A stretch of 64,000 nt of DNA, taken from assembly GCA_030077755.1 (NCBI GenBank), contig JAQJZZ010000020.1:124001-188000 (forward strand). The letters run 5' to 3'. Made by a program: the position numbers and the translations under genes. Positions 1 to 10,606 of this stretch are shown piece by piece. Below the pieces are notes generated by a model, which worked only from the letters and a program-made list of their open reading frames with translations, did not search any database and had not been told where the DNA came from. Each line of letters opens with the position of its first letter. The first letter of the stretch is position 1. The DNA comes from Filosporella fistucella (lineage: Eukaryota > Ascomycota > Leotiomycetes > Helotiales).

Positions 1-392
1 TCACTGACGCCACCCACTTTCAGAACCAAATCAATCATGTATGGTTTGAAACCAAACACGACAACATCGGCTTGCCTCATCGCGTCCACATTATCACCTC
101 GGATGACCTCGAATCTGTCAGAGTACTGAGAAAACCGGGATTTCAAATTTTCCGCTGAGCCTTGACTTTGAACTGTTGCAAGAAATCGAGAAAACTTTGG
201 TTTTTCTCCAGCTACTCTGCTTTTCTCACATGCCTGCATCACCCCTGACAGGATTGCTCCACCCATTGTCCCTAGTCAAGCCGGTCAGTTTTCTGGTAAC
301 GACGTTTTGGAATTTGATTGCCTACCACAGCCAATGACGGCAAGAGTTTTGCCAACGACATGGGAACTTCCATTCCCGTTCATGGCAGCCAT
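1..392 (-). CDS. PRO3: Pyrroline-5-carboxylate reductase, 5' part (runs off the window)
   Basis: This is the start of a pyrroline-5-carboxylate reductase, the enzyme that reduces P5C to proline with NAD(P)H in the last step of proline synthesis. Exon 1 is 326-392 (ATG at 390-392) and exon 2 runs from 271 to the window edge. The 54-nt intron (272-325) has a GT start, an AACTGAC branch-like site and a CTAG end. Across the join the protein reads VIGCGTMGGAIL, the Rossmann-fold nucleotide-binding signature of the family, followed by a segment with DVVVFGFKPYMID, which matches the family's strand/helix after the dinucleotide site. About 112 residues are inside the window and the catalytic C-terminal dimerisation domain is missing only because the window ends. 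Identification is by motif recognition and is strong. The exact start is supported by lack of an upstream in-frame alternative close by. Confidence 0.88.
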
Positions 393-1611
393 TGGGTTGG
401 ACTTTTAGAGCGTAGACACAGCGGAGAGTGAAAACTCGAAGTTTTTATTCTGAAATTGAAGTGAAGGGATTTGCCCAGAGGAAAGTACACTGTAGGAGAC
501 GAGACAACGATGAAGTTCAACAACAATGGGGGCAATCTCTAGCAATAATGTGGTCGAAAGTGTACCTGGTAAGAAGAGAACATCAAGAATTACAATTTAA
601 CACAGCAAAGTGGGATGTTGATGTGCCGTTGAGACAACTCGCCGGAGTCGAAGATCATTTTAGGCGACATTTTTAGTGTGCGATAAGAAACCCAATTTGA
701 ACTTCAACTTTCAACTTCATCTATCACAACCAGCATTCATCATTCATCATCCTTCATCCTTCATCCTTCAAAGTACTTCCGTTTCATTTCAGTTATCAAA
801 TACTGCCTTGTCTTAACAAATCCCATATAGCCACGGCGAGGCTGAGTCGGTTCGACGGCTGCCGGATAACACTGCCACCCTTATCACGGGCCACAAGGTC
901 GTGTTTCACATCAACTACGCGGACGCATAACTTTTGATCTTACAGGTGGATCAATAAACTCATCCAAAAACAACCTCTTCAATAGAAACACGTCGAGTAC
1001 ATATCAACATCCAATGCTATCATATCCAAGACCTGCCATTCAACAGAAAAACTCTATCCTTATCACTTCAATTATTGACCGCTATCACGATCTATCACAA
1101 CGTCACCGTTGAGATATAATCGCTTGCCACTACCGACAACCCTGCAAGCAGTCGTCGATCCTTTCAGCCCCTTTTGGGAATGCTCAGATTAAGGATCCCA
1201 GTCTCATGGTCCCAGAATGGCAAACACCCAATGGGAACTATAACCAAAAACAACCTCGATCCACCGAGGACCGAATTGAGATGAACATTATGCATTCGAC
1301 CTTGTCTTTAATACAGGTTTACTACCACTGGCAGTTCGTTTATCGGAATATTTCGTCGTTGAACAATGCGAAACAGCTCAATTTGGATCAATGGGACCAA
1401 TTACGGTTCAATGCTCGATGAACTTCTCTCCCCTGAACAGAATAGAGGGCCATGCCAATCTGTTTATTTCCTGAAAACAATGCCATGTCGTCGCTTTGGA
1501 TTCCTTTCGTAGAGAACGTTGGTATAAAAGGTATGCCTCTCCTTTTATAGCTTTGCTTTGCGTTGAAGTTTCTGTCTTGGTTCACTCTTTTATACCATCA
1601 CGTGATTCATT
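393..1611. other. Intergenic, no gene seen
   Basis: This stretch lies between the divergent P5C reductase and GH76 genes and should hold both promoters. It contains a short imperfect repeat of CATCCTT/CATCATT units at about 731-770. Open frames here are short, begin at non-ATG codons or lack any recognisable domain. Confidence 0.6.
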
Positions 1612-2799
1612 ATGTTGCCTTCCACTCTTTTGGCCGTTGTCTCGTCATTCTTTTCTATTTCTAATGCTCTTCCTGCTCCTCAATCAGATCCTCACTGGCA
1701 TCAGATCAAATCAAGACTCAGTAGTCGTGCCACCAAGACAGAATATGTTGCCTATGCAGTAGCTGGCATCAACCAGATGCAAACCTGGTATGATGCTGCA
1801 ACTGGTCTTTGGTCAGGAGCTTGGTGGCCAAGTGCAAATGTAATCACTATGCTCGCGGACTTCCAAGAGTATTTCCCGGACAAGGCGAAAGGCATCACAG
1901 ATCAAGTCTTTCCCACCACACTGGCGAAAGCTCCAAATACCTTCGCTGGATTCATTAACGGTTTCTACGACGATGAGTTATGGTGGGTATTGGCATGGAT
2001 CAAAGTTTACGATGTCACTGGTCAAACAAAGTATCTCGACATGGCTGCCACAATCTTCGAGGATTCCAAGAATGCATGGGGAAGCTCACCATGCGGTGGT
2101 CTCTGGTACGTTTCTCTCCCAGATTTCAAACCACACATCTAATCAATCTCCAGGTGGGATAAAGCGCACACCCAAGTCGGCGCCGTAGAAAACGAACTCT
2201 ACTTAACTGCTGCTTCTAAACTCGCAAATCGTCGCCCTTCCACCCCCTCTCCAGGCTACTACTTCAACGAAGCCATCAAAGCCTACAACTGGTTCGTCTC
2301 CTCCGGTCTCATCAACAGCGCCAACGTAATCAACAACGGTCTCTCTCTCTCTACATGTCAAAACGACGGCGGTCTCGTCTTCAGCTACAACCAAGGCATT
2401 CTCCTCAGCGGTCTCGCAGAACTAACCTGGAGCACCGGCGACGCGAAATACAATCAGCTCGCTAACACCATCGCACTGGCGACCATCAACACCATGACTG
2501 ATTCTAATGGGATACTCCACGAGCCTTGCGAGAGTACGGGCTGTAATGGCGATGAAGAGCAATTTAAAGGGGTATTCGGGCGCGGGGTCCAGTTCCTGGT
2601 TAATAGAGCGACGGTGCTGGATGATGCGACGAGAGCTACGTATGTTAGTTTTCTACAGAAGAATGCGGATAGTATTTGGGTGAATGATCAGGTGGATAAT
2701 CAGTTGGGGCTTGTGTGGAGTGGGCCGAAGGGGACGGCGACGATACAGACGCAGAGCTCGGCGTTGGATGCGATTGTGGGCGCGGCGTGTATTTCGTGA
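1612..2799 (+). CDS. GH76 family endo-1,6-alpha-mannanase, secreted
   Basis: The joined protein has 379 residues (exon 1 1612-2105, intron 2106-2153 with GTACGT and CAG ends, exon 2 2154-2799). It starts with a signal peptide (hydrophobic residues to about 20, ending near SNALPAP). The body matches glycoside hydrolase family 76, an (alpha/alpha)6 barrel acting on alpha-1,6-mannan: GLWSGAWWPSANVITMLADF near residues 63-82, an adjacent aspartate pair in FYDDELWW (D120, D121) that fits the paired catalytic aspartates reported for the family, then GGLWWDKAHTQVGAVENELY formed across the splice, and YNQGILLSGLAEL. In fungi such enzymes either degrade alpha-mannan outside the cell or, when GPI-anchored (Dfg5/Dcw1), help cross-link wall proteins. 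No hydrophobic GPI tail is present (it ends GAACIS), so a soluble secreted enzyme is more likely. Substrate is inferred from the family. Confidence 0.88.
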
Positions 2800-3325
2800 T
2801 AGTGTGTATTTTTTAATGTCTTTTTTGCGGTGGAGTTTGGGTAGAAAATGGGAATGGGTAAATGGTAGGGAAGGAGGGATAGATACCTAGATTAGGATAA
2901 TGACTTTATGACTTTCTTCATTTGACCTCCGGTTTTAGCTATCTTGTGGTACCGATTCTGGATTGTGGTGTCTGAAGGACTATTGTATCTTTTCAAGCTC
3001 TCTGTATCTATTCTCGTCACCGATCAAAGCACGTTGATTTGTCAGTTTGTTCCCCAAAGTCGAGTAAATCTGATTTTGGACCGGGTAGTATTACACTCGT
3101 CTATTAATGAACATATATTCTAATTACCTCTAGGATTATATGTTTCCGTGTTATCATTAAACGCAACGTTAACTATACCTTGCAACTTTCAGCCTCGGGT
3201 CCTCGGGCTCTATCCAGGTGTCGATAAGTGAGCCAGCTTCAAACTTCGTCCAATTCTCATCCATTACCCAGATCTAACCTCATATTACTATTATGTCTCC
3301 CTCACCAACCCATTACTTATCGCCC
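2800..3325. other. Intergenic between convergent genes
   Basis: This holds the 3' ends of the GH76 gene and of the oppositely oriented acetyltransferase-family gene. No further gene or obvious signal is seen. Confidence 0.6.
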
Positions 3326-4827
3326 CTACTCCCTCCCCAAACTCCTCAACCCCTCCTCCAACCACACCCCAATCTCCCCCGCCTCCTCATCACTCAACCC
3401 ACCCTGCCCCCACCTAACACAAACCGTCATATCTCCTCCCTTCGCCGTAACAACCGCAATAGACACCTCCTCACCATACGTACTCAGCCCACTGGAAAAA
3501 TGCAATTTATCAAAGAAAGCTCTACCTTCTACCCCACTACTAGCGGCGCCATCTATAACACCCAGATTTGTGACCTCGAATGCGTGATCTCGTTTTTGGC
3601 CTAGTTTACCGAGGAAGAAAGACTTGATGTTAGGTACGAATTTGAGGAGGTTTACCATTTGGTTTGTGGTGCTTGCTGTGCCGGCGGCGATGAATTGCTT
3701 GGTAAGGCGGGCGGAGTCCCAGAGGGGTTTGTCGAGGGGCAGAGATTGTTCTGTTTGAGATGAAGGCGTGGAGCAGGCTATGTAACCCTTTGGGAGATTC
3801 GAAGAGGAAGAAAATCGAGGTTCTACTGTGGAAACTAGGACGCCCATTTCTTTTGGGCCGTGGCCGGTGAATTTGCGCAGGCTGAATGGAATGGTGGCGT
3901 GGAAACGTTCGTAGGTGGGATACATTAGACTTAATTTTCTCGCTACGAGTACTGCTATCAGACTCGTGACTGTCGTATTTTCTTCTCTACATCTCTTGAC
4001 TAGTCTTGTCACCTCAGAGGGAGAGAGGGAGAAAGAACGAATATATGTAGGTGGTGGGTGTGGGGTCGTTGGAACAGGTGAACCAGACCATACGAGAGGT
4101 GGAATAGGGTTGTAAAAGAAGGCTTTGAAGATATTCCAGAGGGCGAAGAAAAACGTTACCCGTAGTGTGGTCTTTAATTCCAAGTTTGCGGGTAGGCCAA
4201 TGGGCGGAGGGCGGATGAGAGGGGAACTCTTGACAAGAGAGGGGTTGGCGATGAGGGTGTCGAGAGAACTGAGGATGCTGAGATGAAACCCTCCAGCTGA
4301 GAGACCGTCGGCAATTGCATGATGGGTGATAAATGAGATGACGAATTGGGACGTCTTTCCCTCCTTTGATGCATTTGGATTGGTGACAACGACTCGCCAT
4401 AACGGAATGTCTCTTTGAGTGAGACCATCTGCATGAAGTGGTTGAATCCAATCGTCTGGGTTATCATTCGGGTCTTCGTCCACGAATTTGACAACATCGC
4501 GGAAATCGATCTTGGGAAGTCGAACCCATCGTGGAGCTTTGGTATCTTCGTCTGCAAGTGTTACGCCCAGCAGAGGCTGTTCTTGTAAAGTAAGAGCAAG
4601 AGCCGAGTAGATGAGATCCTCGAAAGTTTGGCTTGATGAGATGACCGAGGACGGAATAGTATACTTTGCTGCCACCTGGATGTTGGTGTAGAGGTCAATT
4701 GCATTTCGAATGATGTTGAAACGCTCCATGTTGCCTAAGCTAAATTTTAACTGGGTTTTGTAGGCATTGAAGAATCAAATTTACCTGTTGACCGCAACGG
4801 AGCATCGTCTATTTCGGAGGAAGTCAT
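3326..4827 (-). CDS. Alcohol acetyltransferase (AATase) family protein
   Basis: The protein has 483 residues. A short first exon (4785-4827, 14 codons plus one base) is joined across a 50-nt intron (4735-4784) to the main exon (3326-4734). The joined N-terminus reads LRSTGNMERFNIIRN, which resembles the usual start of the family, so the upstream ATG is preferred over the internal one at 4729. The acyltransferase signature HHAIADG (an H-x3-D-G motif) is at about residues 152-158, and the C-terminal half carries the SFSLSPSEVTRLVKRCREEN and TIPFSLRKF blocks typical of the alcohol acetyltransferase/condensation-like fold. Family members transfer acetyl groups from acetyl-CoA to alcohols or other small acceptors. 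The acceptor cannot be read from sequence. The neighbours do not form a biosynthetic cluster, so a stand-alone role is likely. Confidence 0.82.
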
Positions 4828-5011
4828 TGTTAGAGATGATCCGCTTGAAATAATCACTAACAATCACGGGAATGAAACAATGATAGAAAGTGACAGTGAA
4901 AGAACAATAAAAATCACTTATATTGACAGAAATCTCAAATCTCACATCTTCACCTCGGCCGGTCTTCTATAAATGGCGGAACAATAGTCGCCGGTCAAGC
5001 CGGGCCCGATA

Positions 5012-5775
5012 TCAGGTAACCATCTTTCTTGACCGTATTTTGAGATTAAGACGATAAGAAATGGCATCAAAGCCGCATTTCTTACGCGTGGCTGATGGAG
5101 AGTCGGAAATTGAGTGGCTGAAAGCCCCACATTCGCACAGCTGTCCCAAAGCAGATTGTTCATCCGATTGAGCTATGCCCAACTGCAGAAACTTCCCAAT
5201 TGAAGATATATCTGCATCAAATGCACATATCAAGTCACTTCGACCTTCGATGAAATACTTCCGAGCCGTTTGGCTGCGGTCCATCCCGAGAATCAGGTCT
5301 GGTCGCCGACCAACGCTTGCTAGCCTGGTTGAGTCTAGGATACCAAACACTGAATTTAGCCTAATGCCTTTTGTCAACTCAATTTGCACCACTTCGTTGC
5401 TCTCAAAATAACGACCGGCAGGCATACAATACTTCAAGAAGGGAAAGTCACTTTCTCTGTCAGCTGTCAGTGACACCTCAATACTTATGTGCCGCTCCAT
5501 GCACGTGGGAATCTGATGAGATATCCCACATCCGGTACACGGAAGAGTGTCTTCCTGACGCTGGCGAATGGCGCAGCCCTATGAGCATCAGACCCATTGT
5601 TGGCATATAACGTTGCCGCTGTCCTTACTGCATTCCCAGAATAAACCAACACAATAATAATCTCGACCATTGTCCTGGCATTCGGTGTAGCTTGATATCG
5701 GCTTCCTCGGCGAGACTTGATCGGGGACAAAGATTTGAGGTGGTGATGGTTATGATTTCGGTAGTGCTGAATCAT
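5012..5775 (-). pseudogene. Broken gene for a retropepsin-like protein (low certainty)
   Basis: Two minus-strand frames, 5485-5775 and 5012-5500, appear to be parts of one old gene. The first ends in VPDVGYLIRFPRA and the second begins at once in another frame with CMERHISIEVSL, so a frameshift near 5500 is the simplest reading. The second frame contains IELTKG and a hydrophobic stretch PDLILGMD, which looks like the closing (hydrophobic)2-Gly motif of retroviral-type aspartic protease domains found in fungal retroelements and domesticated genes. The first frame has VLVYSGNAV where a D-[ST]-G active site would be expected, so the catalytic aspartate may be lost. No intact start-to-stop model could be built. 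It may be a transposon remnant or a recently broken host gene. Confidence 0.35.
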
Positions 5776-6190
5776 ATATTACCAAGTGCATCGTCTCCAC
5801 GTTTTCTTGTCCCTCCCCGACATTCCAAATTCTTCAATTGGAAGATGGTAGTGAAGGTACTTTGGCTTTCCTGGGGATTCTGCGTGCGTTTTACCCCTTC
5901 AGGAGCATCAGGTTCGTCAACAACCTTGGATGTAAGGAGGAAGGTAGGGGTGCTTGCGGGGAAGCTGCCTATGAACAAGGGGCCCCGCATGGAGGTGGTG
6001 AGTGTGGCTCACAATCCACGTCTTTTGATGTGGAGGACCGAGTGCGACAAGATACAAATATGGGATGATGGGAAGCAGGTTGCATGAAGCTTTTGCTCTT
6101 GCAAAGTTTCGCTTGTACCTCTCTGTTTTTGTCAAGACTTTCGTGCAAAATCTGCTTAAACATTTCTAGTATATTGGTATATATTTGAAG
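5776..6190. other. Intergenic, promoter of the transporter gene
   Basis: Several overlapping open frames occur on both strands but none shows a recognisable protein. The stretch is best read as the upstream region of the transporter gene starting at 6191. Confidence 0.5.
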
Positions 6191-7236
6191 ATGGCTGAGA
6201 CCAATGGCATCAATCAGCGTAAAGCTGGTCCAGATGAGACCGTGAATGAGGATATGGGGCCCCACCTCAGTCATGTCAAGACCTCTGGTGGAATGACAAT
6301 TTCTCCTGAATTGTTTGAAAAGGTAGGCTTCTTTGCATGGCTATCAGTAGTTAGCTTTGAGCTGATGTGGTCTGCGAATAGCTCTATCTTACACCAAAAG
6401 TAGCTCCGGTTGGAGACTTCAGGAAGAGATTTGCGAACCCCACGCCGCTGGGATTGATGGGGTATTTAGCCTCTTCTGAGAAGAGTGATCATGCTGATGC
6501 TTAATAGCTTCGTTATTTCGGCAGTGACGTATGCGATGGTGATGATGGGATGGGGAGGTGCAACATCTTTGACACCAGTTGCGTAAGTCATCGTTGGTTG
6601 TGAGGTGAGGAAAATGCTGATGTCAATAGTGGCATCTTTTGGTTCACAGGTCCTATCCTCCTCCTATTCGCTCTCATCTTCGAATGGATCATGGGAAACT
6701 TCTTCTCGATGATGGTCATGGGCATGTTCGCAGTGTACTGGCTGTCCTTTGCTGTACTTCAGACTCCATCCTGGGGAATCGCCGCCTCGCTCTCGGCAAC
6801 CGGTAATGCAGCAGAAGGTGCTGCTACAAAAGCATACACTGCCGGCATTGCATTATATCTCCTCGTCTGGGGCTTCTGGCTTTTCACCACCTGGATCTTC
6901 ACATTGAAGACGAATGCGATCTTTGCAGGTATCTTCTTCTGCGCATTCGTTAGTAGTTTTGTCTTTTCTGGAGCATACTGGAAAGTCAGCACCGGTGATT
7001 ACGATGTGGCATTGAAGCTTCAACATGTTCGTATTCGTTCTTCGATATCTGTATAAAACTGACTTCTGCAGGCTGGTGGTGGAATATTCTTCGTCTGCGC
7101 TTTGCTGGGATATTATATTACCATTGTCATGATGGCAGCTGAGATGCGCATCACGGTCAAGCTTCCTGTTGGAGATTTGTCGCACTTCTGGCCGAACGCA
7201 AATGCCGAGTTGGCAGACATGGAGAAAGCGGAGTAG
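6191..7236 (+). CDS. GPR1/FUN34/YaaH family acetate/ammonium transporter
   Basis: Five exons (6191-6322, 6382-6461, 6508-6582, 6630-7026, 7072-7236) give a 282-residue membrane protein. The hallmark NPTPLGL motif is at residues 63-69, and six hydrophobic segments follow (FVISAVTYAMVMM, GIFWFTGPILLLFALIFEW, MMVMGMFAVYWLSFAVL, IALYLLVWGFWLFTTWIF, AIFAGIFFCAFVSSFVFSG, GGIFFVCALLGYYITIVMM). The family (Ady2/Ato in yeast, AcpA in Aspergillus) takes up acetate or moves ammonium across the plasma membrane. The acceptor of intron 1 at 6381 was chosen because it restores LYLTPK, a block seen in homologues, whereas the nearer AG sites break the frame. The donor of intron 4 (7027) is an unusual GTTCGT but is the only one giving the conserved QHAGGGIF. 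Substrate preference is not decided. Confidence 0.9.
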
Positions 7237-7928
7237 TCGGATTTTGACAATGTTTGAATGCGCCTGGATATCTGCGTTGTCGCGATGCGATGATTTGCTG
7301 CTCGTTGGCAAAGTAATGCAACCTGTGTTTCGCTTCTTGTCTTATATGCTAAATGCAGATTTTGTACTGTATCTACGTCTTCCTCAAGTCACTTTCTGCT
7401 CAGTGACACTATTCACGTGACCGTATGAGTTTGGACTACTTTTTAATCTGGACCAGAACATGAAGGCACTTCAGCTTAGACAAGTATCTCGGAGACTCAT
7501 GCAATCTGCAGCGAAAATATTGAGTCTGAAGTTACTTGATGGTTCACTTTGCCCCAAGATTTCCCTCCTAGCAAGTGCTCATGCTCTAAGAAGACTGCCG
7601 GTTGGTGTCTACTCATACCGATGTTGTACGATTATGGCGACAGTATTCATGGCCATACTACACTACCTCAAATAAATTTTCTATTCTTTCACCGTTTGAT
7701 AGCCAATAAGAACTTTATTTTCGTCCTGTTACTCATGATGGAAGGTTCGATGAAGAAGACGCCGTTTCCCACTACCTCCTTCCATCTTCGCATCGAGAAT
7801 TTGCCTCGTCGACGGCAATCAACTGTCATCATGATCATCACCAAGGTTCTACATTCACTTTCTCGTCACTCAGCTTACTATTCATAAAATATCACATTCC
7901 GTCGATAATTCAAACCCATCGGCTCCTC
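7237..7928. other. Intergenic, no gene seen
   Basis: This lies between the transporter and the HET-like gene, both on the plus strand. Short open frames here have no domain or signal peptide that could be recognised. Confidence 0.5.
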
Positions 7929-10037
7929 ATGTCAGACCAGCAAGTACCACATCAGCACCTCCTGCAACAGAAAAATTCTCCAATCAACCTCTATTCTTCC
8001 ACAATTTATCTGAGGAACACCTACAAGGAAGGAAAGCTGCGATTATTCTTTGTGGAATGTTCCGGTACACCTCAAGGGGAGCTTCGGAAGCTGCAGTACT
8101 ATGACCGTGCTCCTTTGTGGGCACCGTACGATAAGTTTGTCATACTTTCGTTGCCACCAACAATCGAAAGTCAGCCACCACGGAATCAAGACACAGTACC
8201 TATGGTGATAAGTTCGGGCATTAGAGACCATACTGAAATTCCTCGGGATATTTACCAAGCCATTTCCGCATTCCGTAATGTGGTGTACATTTCGAACTTT
8301 ATATGGACAGAGGAATTAAGTACTAACCTCCACAATCCATTGGAACGACAGGAACTCGATATGTGGAGACCATCTATTTGTTCAGATGCTACAGGGAGCA
8401 TCATTTGGCTTGGTCCGGAGATGTCGGATTCTTGCCAGGGAGTGAGAGACCTCTTCTGGGCAATCAATTTTCTCTTGCCATCCATAGAATCTTCCTCTTC
8501 GCCACTTGACTTCGGCTTGAAACAAAACGTTGGATCAGGGATATACAAGATTCCAAAGGCATGGAAAAACCTCGGAGAGAAAGGAGTTGGGAGGCCTCTT
8601 GCCAGTGCACTCGATTTCTTGTCTTCCTCTGAACGATTCGATCATCCCGGGATACTGCTCGATACCCTCCTGCCCAAGCAAGTGCATCTATGCGGCGGAA
8701 AATGGTCAGCCAACTTCTGGCGCCTTACTAAACTCGCGTGCATACTCAACACGTACTTTTTGTCGGGCGATATTGCTAGGTCTGTTCATACACTCTATGG
8801 TGGCTCACCTATTCGAGTCATCGCATGCTTGAACTTTTTAGAGGCATTGCATCATGCTCGCTCATTCGTGATAATCGGTGGAGTTGATTTTGGTACATTT
8901 CATGACGCTAGGACGAGCACTTTATTTGCCTTTCTTGCGATCCTAAGGAAAGGGTATCGACTCAATTCCATTAGTAAATGGGTGTCGTTGTTCGGTCTCG
9001 CGGACAAGACAATGAAATTCCGTGGGGCGGGAAGCGTGAAAGATGTCAACTCACTCTCAATCGAGGAGATTTATACACATATGACTGAGCTTGCACTAGA
9101 GGGTGCGAATAGCATTGGATCAATCTGCGATACTCGGCGTCACAGCGCCAATGCTATCTCAATGAACCTCCCATCGTGGGTAGTTGACTTTTCTTCTGTC
9201 CAAGTTGCGAAGCGCATTCCACCTTCGCCGCTATTCAATTTTGACCTACAAAGAAACAAAAAGATACCAAAGTTCAGAATCCAAAGACCGTATCTGATTT
9301 GTTATGGGGCATGTTTCGACACGATTGAGAAGGTGGTTAGTCCGAGTTTGTGCAAAGATTTTGAAAGTTTTTCCGAACGGGCACTCGCGGCGTTTCAGCT
9401 CTATAATTTCTGTGCCAATTCTTCTACGCCGTTTAGCCAAATCATAAACCTCGATGATCTGAAACAGACTCTAATATTCGACTCTGCTTACCATGCCTCA
9501 TTCAGCAGTCAATCAGACTTTGAGTTTGCTTTTCATCAATTTCTCTTGTCTGAATTTGCTCTGATTTGGATCGCATTGCCAGATTTGAGAGGTGAGACAC
9601 TCATCGTGTTACTGAAGCTCAGTTCGGGTTCCATTGGTCAGTGGAGAACCATTGCTCAGGACTTCAAGACACTCTTTTCCAGTACGTCGGAAAAACTTAA
9701 ATATTTCGAGCTTTTGGACAGCCAACCCCAGAAAAGCTCCTGTGATTTGCTGCGGAAAAACGCGAGAAAATTCAGAAACATATGCCGGCTTCATATGCGC
9801 GGTAGAAAGCTTTTCAAAACAAGAAATGGATTACTGGGGGTCGGACTGCAAAATTTGCAGGCCGGAGATGAACTTTGGGTTTTGCGTGATGCGCAGACTC
9901 CTTTCATCATGCGCCGTGTGCCTAGCTCAAGTGACTATCACTTGGTAGGAGATGCTTTTATCCTAGGTTTCATGAACGGTGAATTGATGAACATAGAGGG
10001 AATGTGGGAGTGTATCCGTGAGATTCGGATAGCATGA
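7929..10037 (+). CDS. Divergent HET-domain-type protein
   Basis: This single-exon gene encodes 702 residues. The architecture follows fungal heterokaryon-incompatibility (HET) proteins, but the N-terminal HET core is badly eroded. Where family members have ALSYVWG and WIDALCINQ it has only FVILSLPP and VYISNFIW. The block ERQELDMWRPSICSDATGS followed by IIWLGPE (around residues 138-161) is still recognisable, as is a weak NLPSWVVDFSS equivalent of LPSWVPDWS. The C-terminus is the best match: a GRKLFKTRNGLLGVG stretch, then QAGDELWVL and a final LVGDAFILGFMNGE, the usual ending of long HET proteins. Such proteins trigger cell death after fusion of unlike hyphae or act in immunity-like responses. 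This copy may have lost that activity. It is open over its full length, so it is not obviously a pseudogene. Confidence 0.68.
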   Translation: MSDQQVPHQHLLQQKNSPINLYSSTIYLRNTYKEGKLRLFFVECSGTPQGELRKLQYYDRAPLWAPYDKFVILSLPPTIESQPPRNQDTVPMVISSGIRDHTEIPRDIYQAISAFRNVVYISNFIWTEELSTNLHNPLERQELDMWRPSICSDATGSIIWLGPEMSDSCQGVRDLFWAINFLLPSIESSSSPLDFGLKQNVGSGIYKIPKAWKNLGEKGVGRPLASALDFLSSSERFDHPGILLDTLLPKQVHLCGGKWSANFWRLTKLACILNTYFLSGDIARSVHTLYGGSPIRVIACLNFLEALHHARSFVIIGGVDFGTFHDARTSTLFAFLAILRKGYRLNSISKWVSLFGLADKTMKFRGAGSVKDVNSLSIEEIYTHMTELALEGANSIGSICDTRRHSANAISMNLPSWVVDFSSVQVAKRIPPSPLFNFDLQRNKKIPKFRIQRPYLICYGACFDTIEKVVSPSLCKDFESFSERALAAFQLYNFCANSSTPFSQIINLDDLKQTLIFDSAYHASFSSQSDFEFAFHQFLLSEFALIWIALPDLRGETLIVLLKLSSGSIGQWRTIAQDFKTLFSSTSEKLKYFELLDSQPQKSSCDLLRKNARKFRNICRLHMRGRKLFKTRNGLLGVGLQNLQAGDELWVLRDAQTPFIMRRVPSSSDYHLVGDAFILGFMNGELMNIEGMWECIREIRIA

Positions 10038-10606
10038 TTGATGAAGGTGACTCGTTCTGGTTTATCGGAGCTCATGTATTGTATATAGGTAGTGTTAGGT
10101 GCTGAAAACTCAATGCTTATTTTCACTATCATTTCTCCGTTCCAAGGTATGGCTCTAAACAGACTATGTTAAACCCAGCAGCGCCGAAGGAGTGACGAAA
10201 ATAAATTGGATATGAATATAGGCGCTCTGCGACATGCTGATTACAGATTAAACGATTCCCATAGATGGCACTGAATATTTGCGGAGAAGATACCAGCTAG
10301 ACAACATTGCATGGCCCAAGAAAACATCTTAATCTGCAAATTTACTGGGGTTGGATTGTTCAAGGCAATGTCTGACATCGTGAGGCGAAACAGGTAGGCT
10401 ACGCTACCAAGCTCCTCCAAAACCTACGCAATGGCGCTACATCAAAATGTTGCCAGCTGGCATAGCCGGCAAATAAGATATAGAGAGAAGCAGAAGTTAC
10501 AAGAATACATTATACATTTATTACCTATATACAAAACACACAACTTACTCAAACATCTTCTTTCCACCTAATATTATTATCCTCTCCCCTCCTCATCCAA
10601 CAAACC
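10038..10606. other. Intergenic between convergent genes
   Basis: This carries the 3' regions of the HET-like gene and the CSC1-type channel gene. No other gene or clear repeat is seen. Confidence 0.55.

Noticed and set aside
428..676. Plus-strand frame near the window start
   Set aside because: It begins at GTG, has no internal early ATG and no similarity to any family I know.
3228..3604. Plus-strand open frames opposite the acetyltransferase gene
   Set aside because: They are antisense shadows of a gene with strong family motifs on the minus strand.
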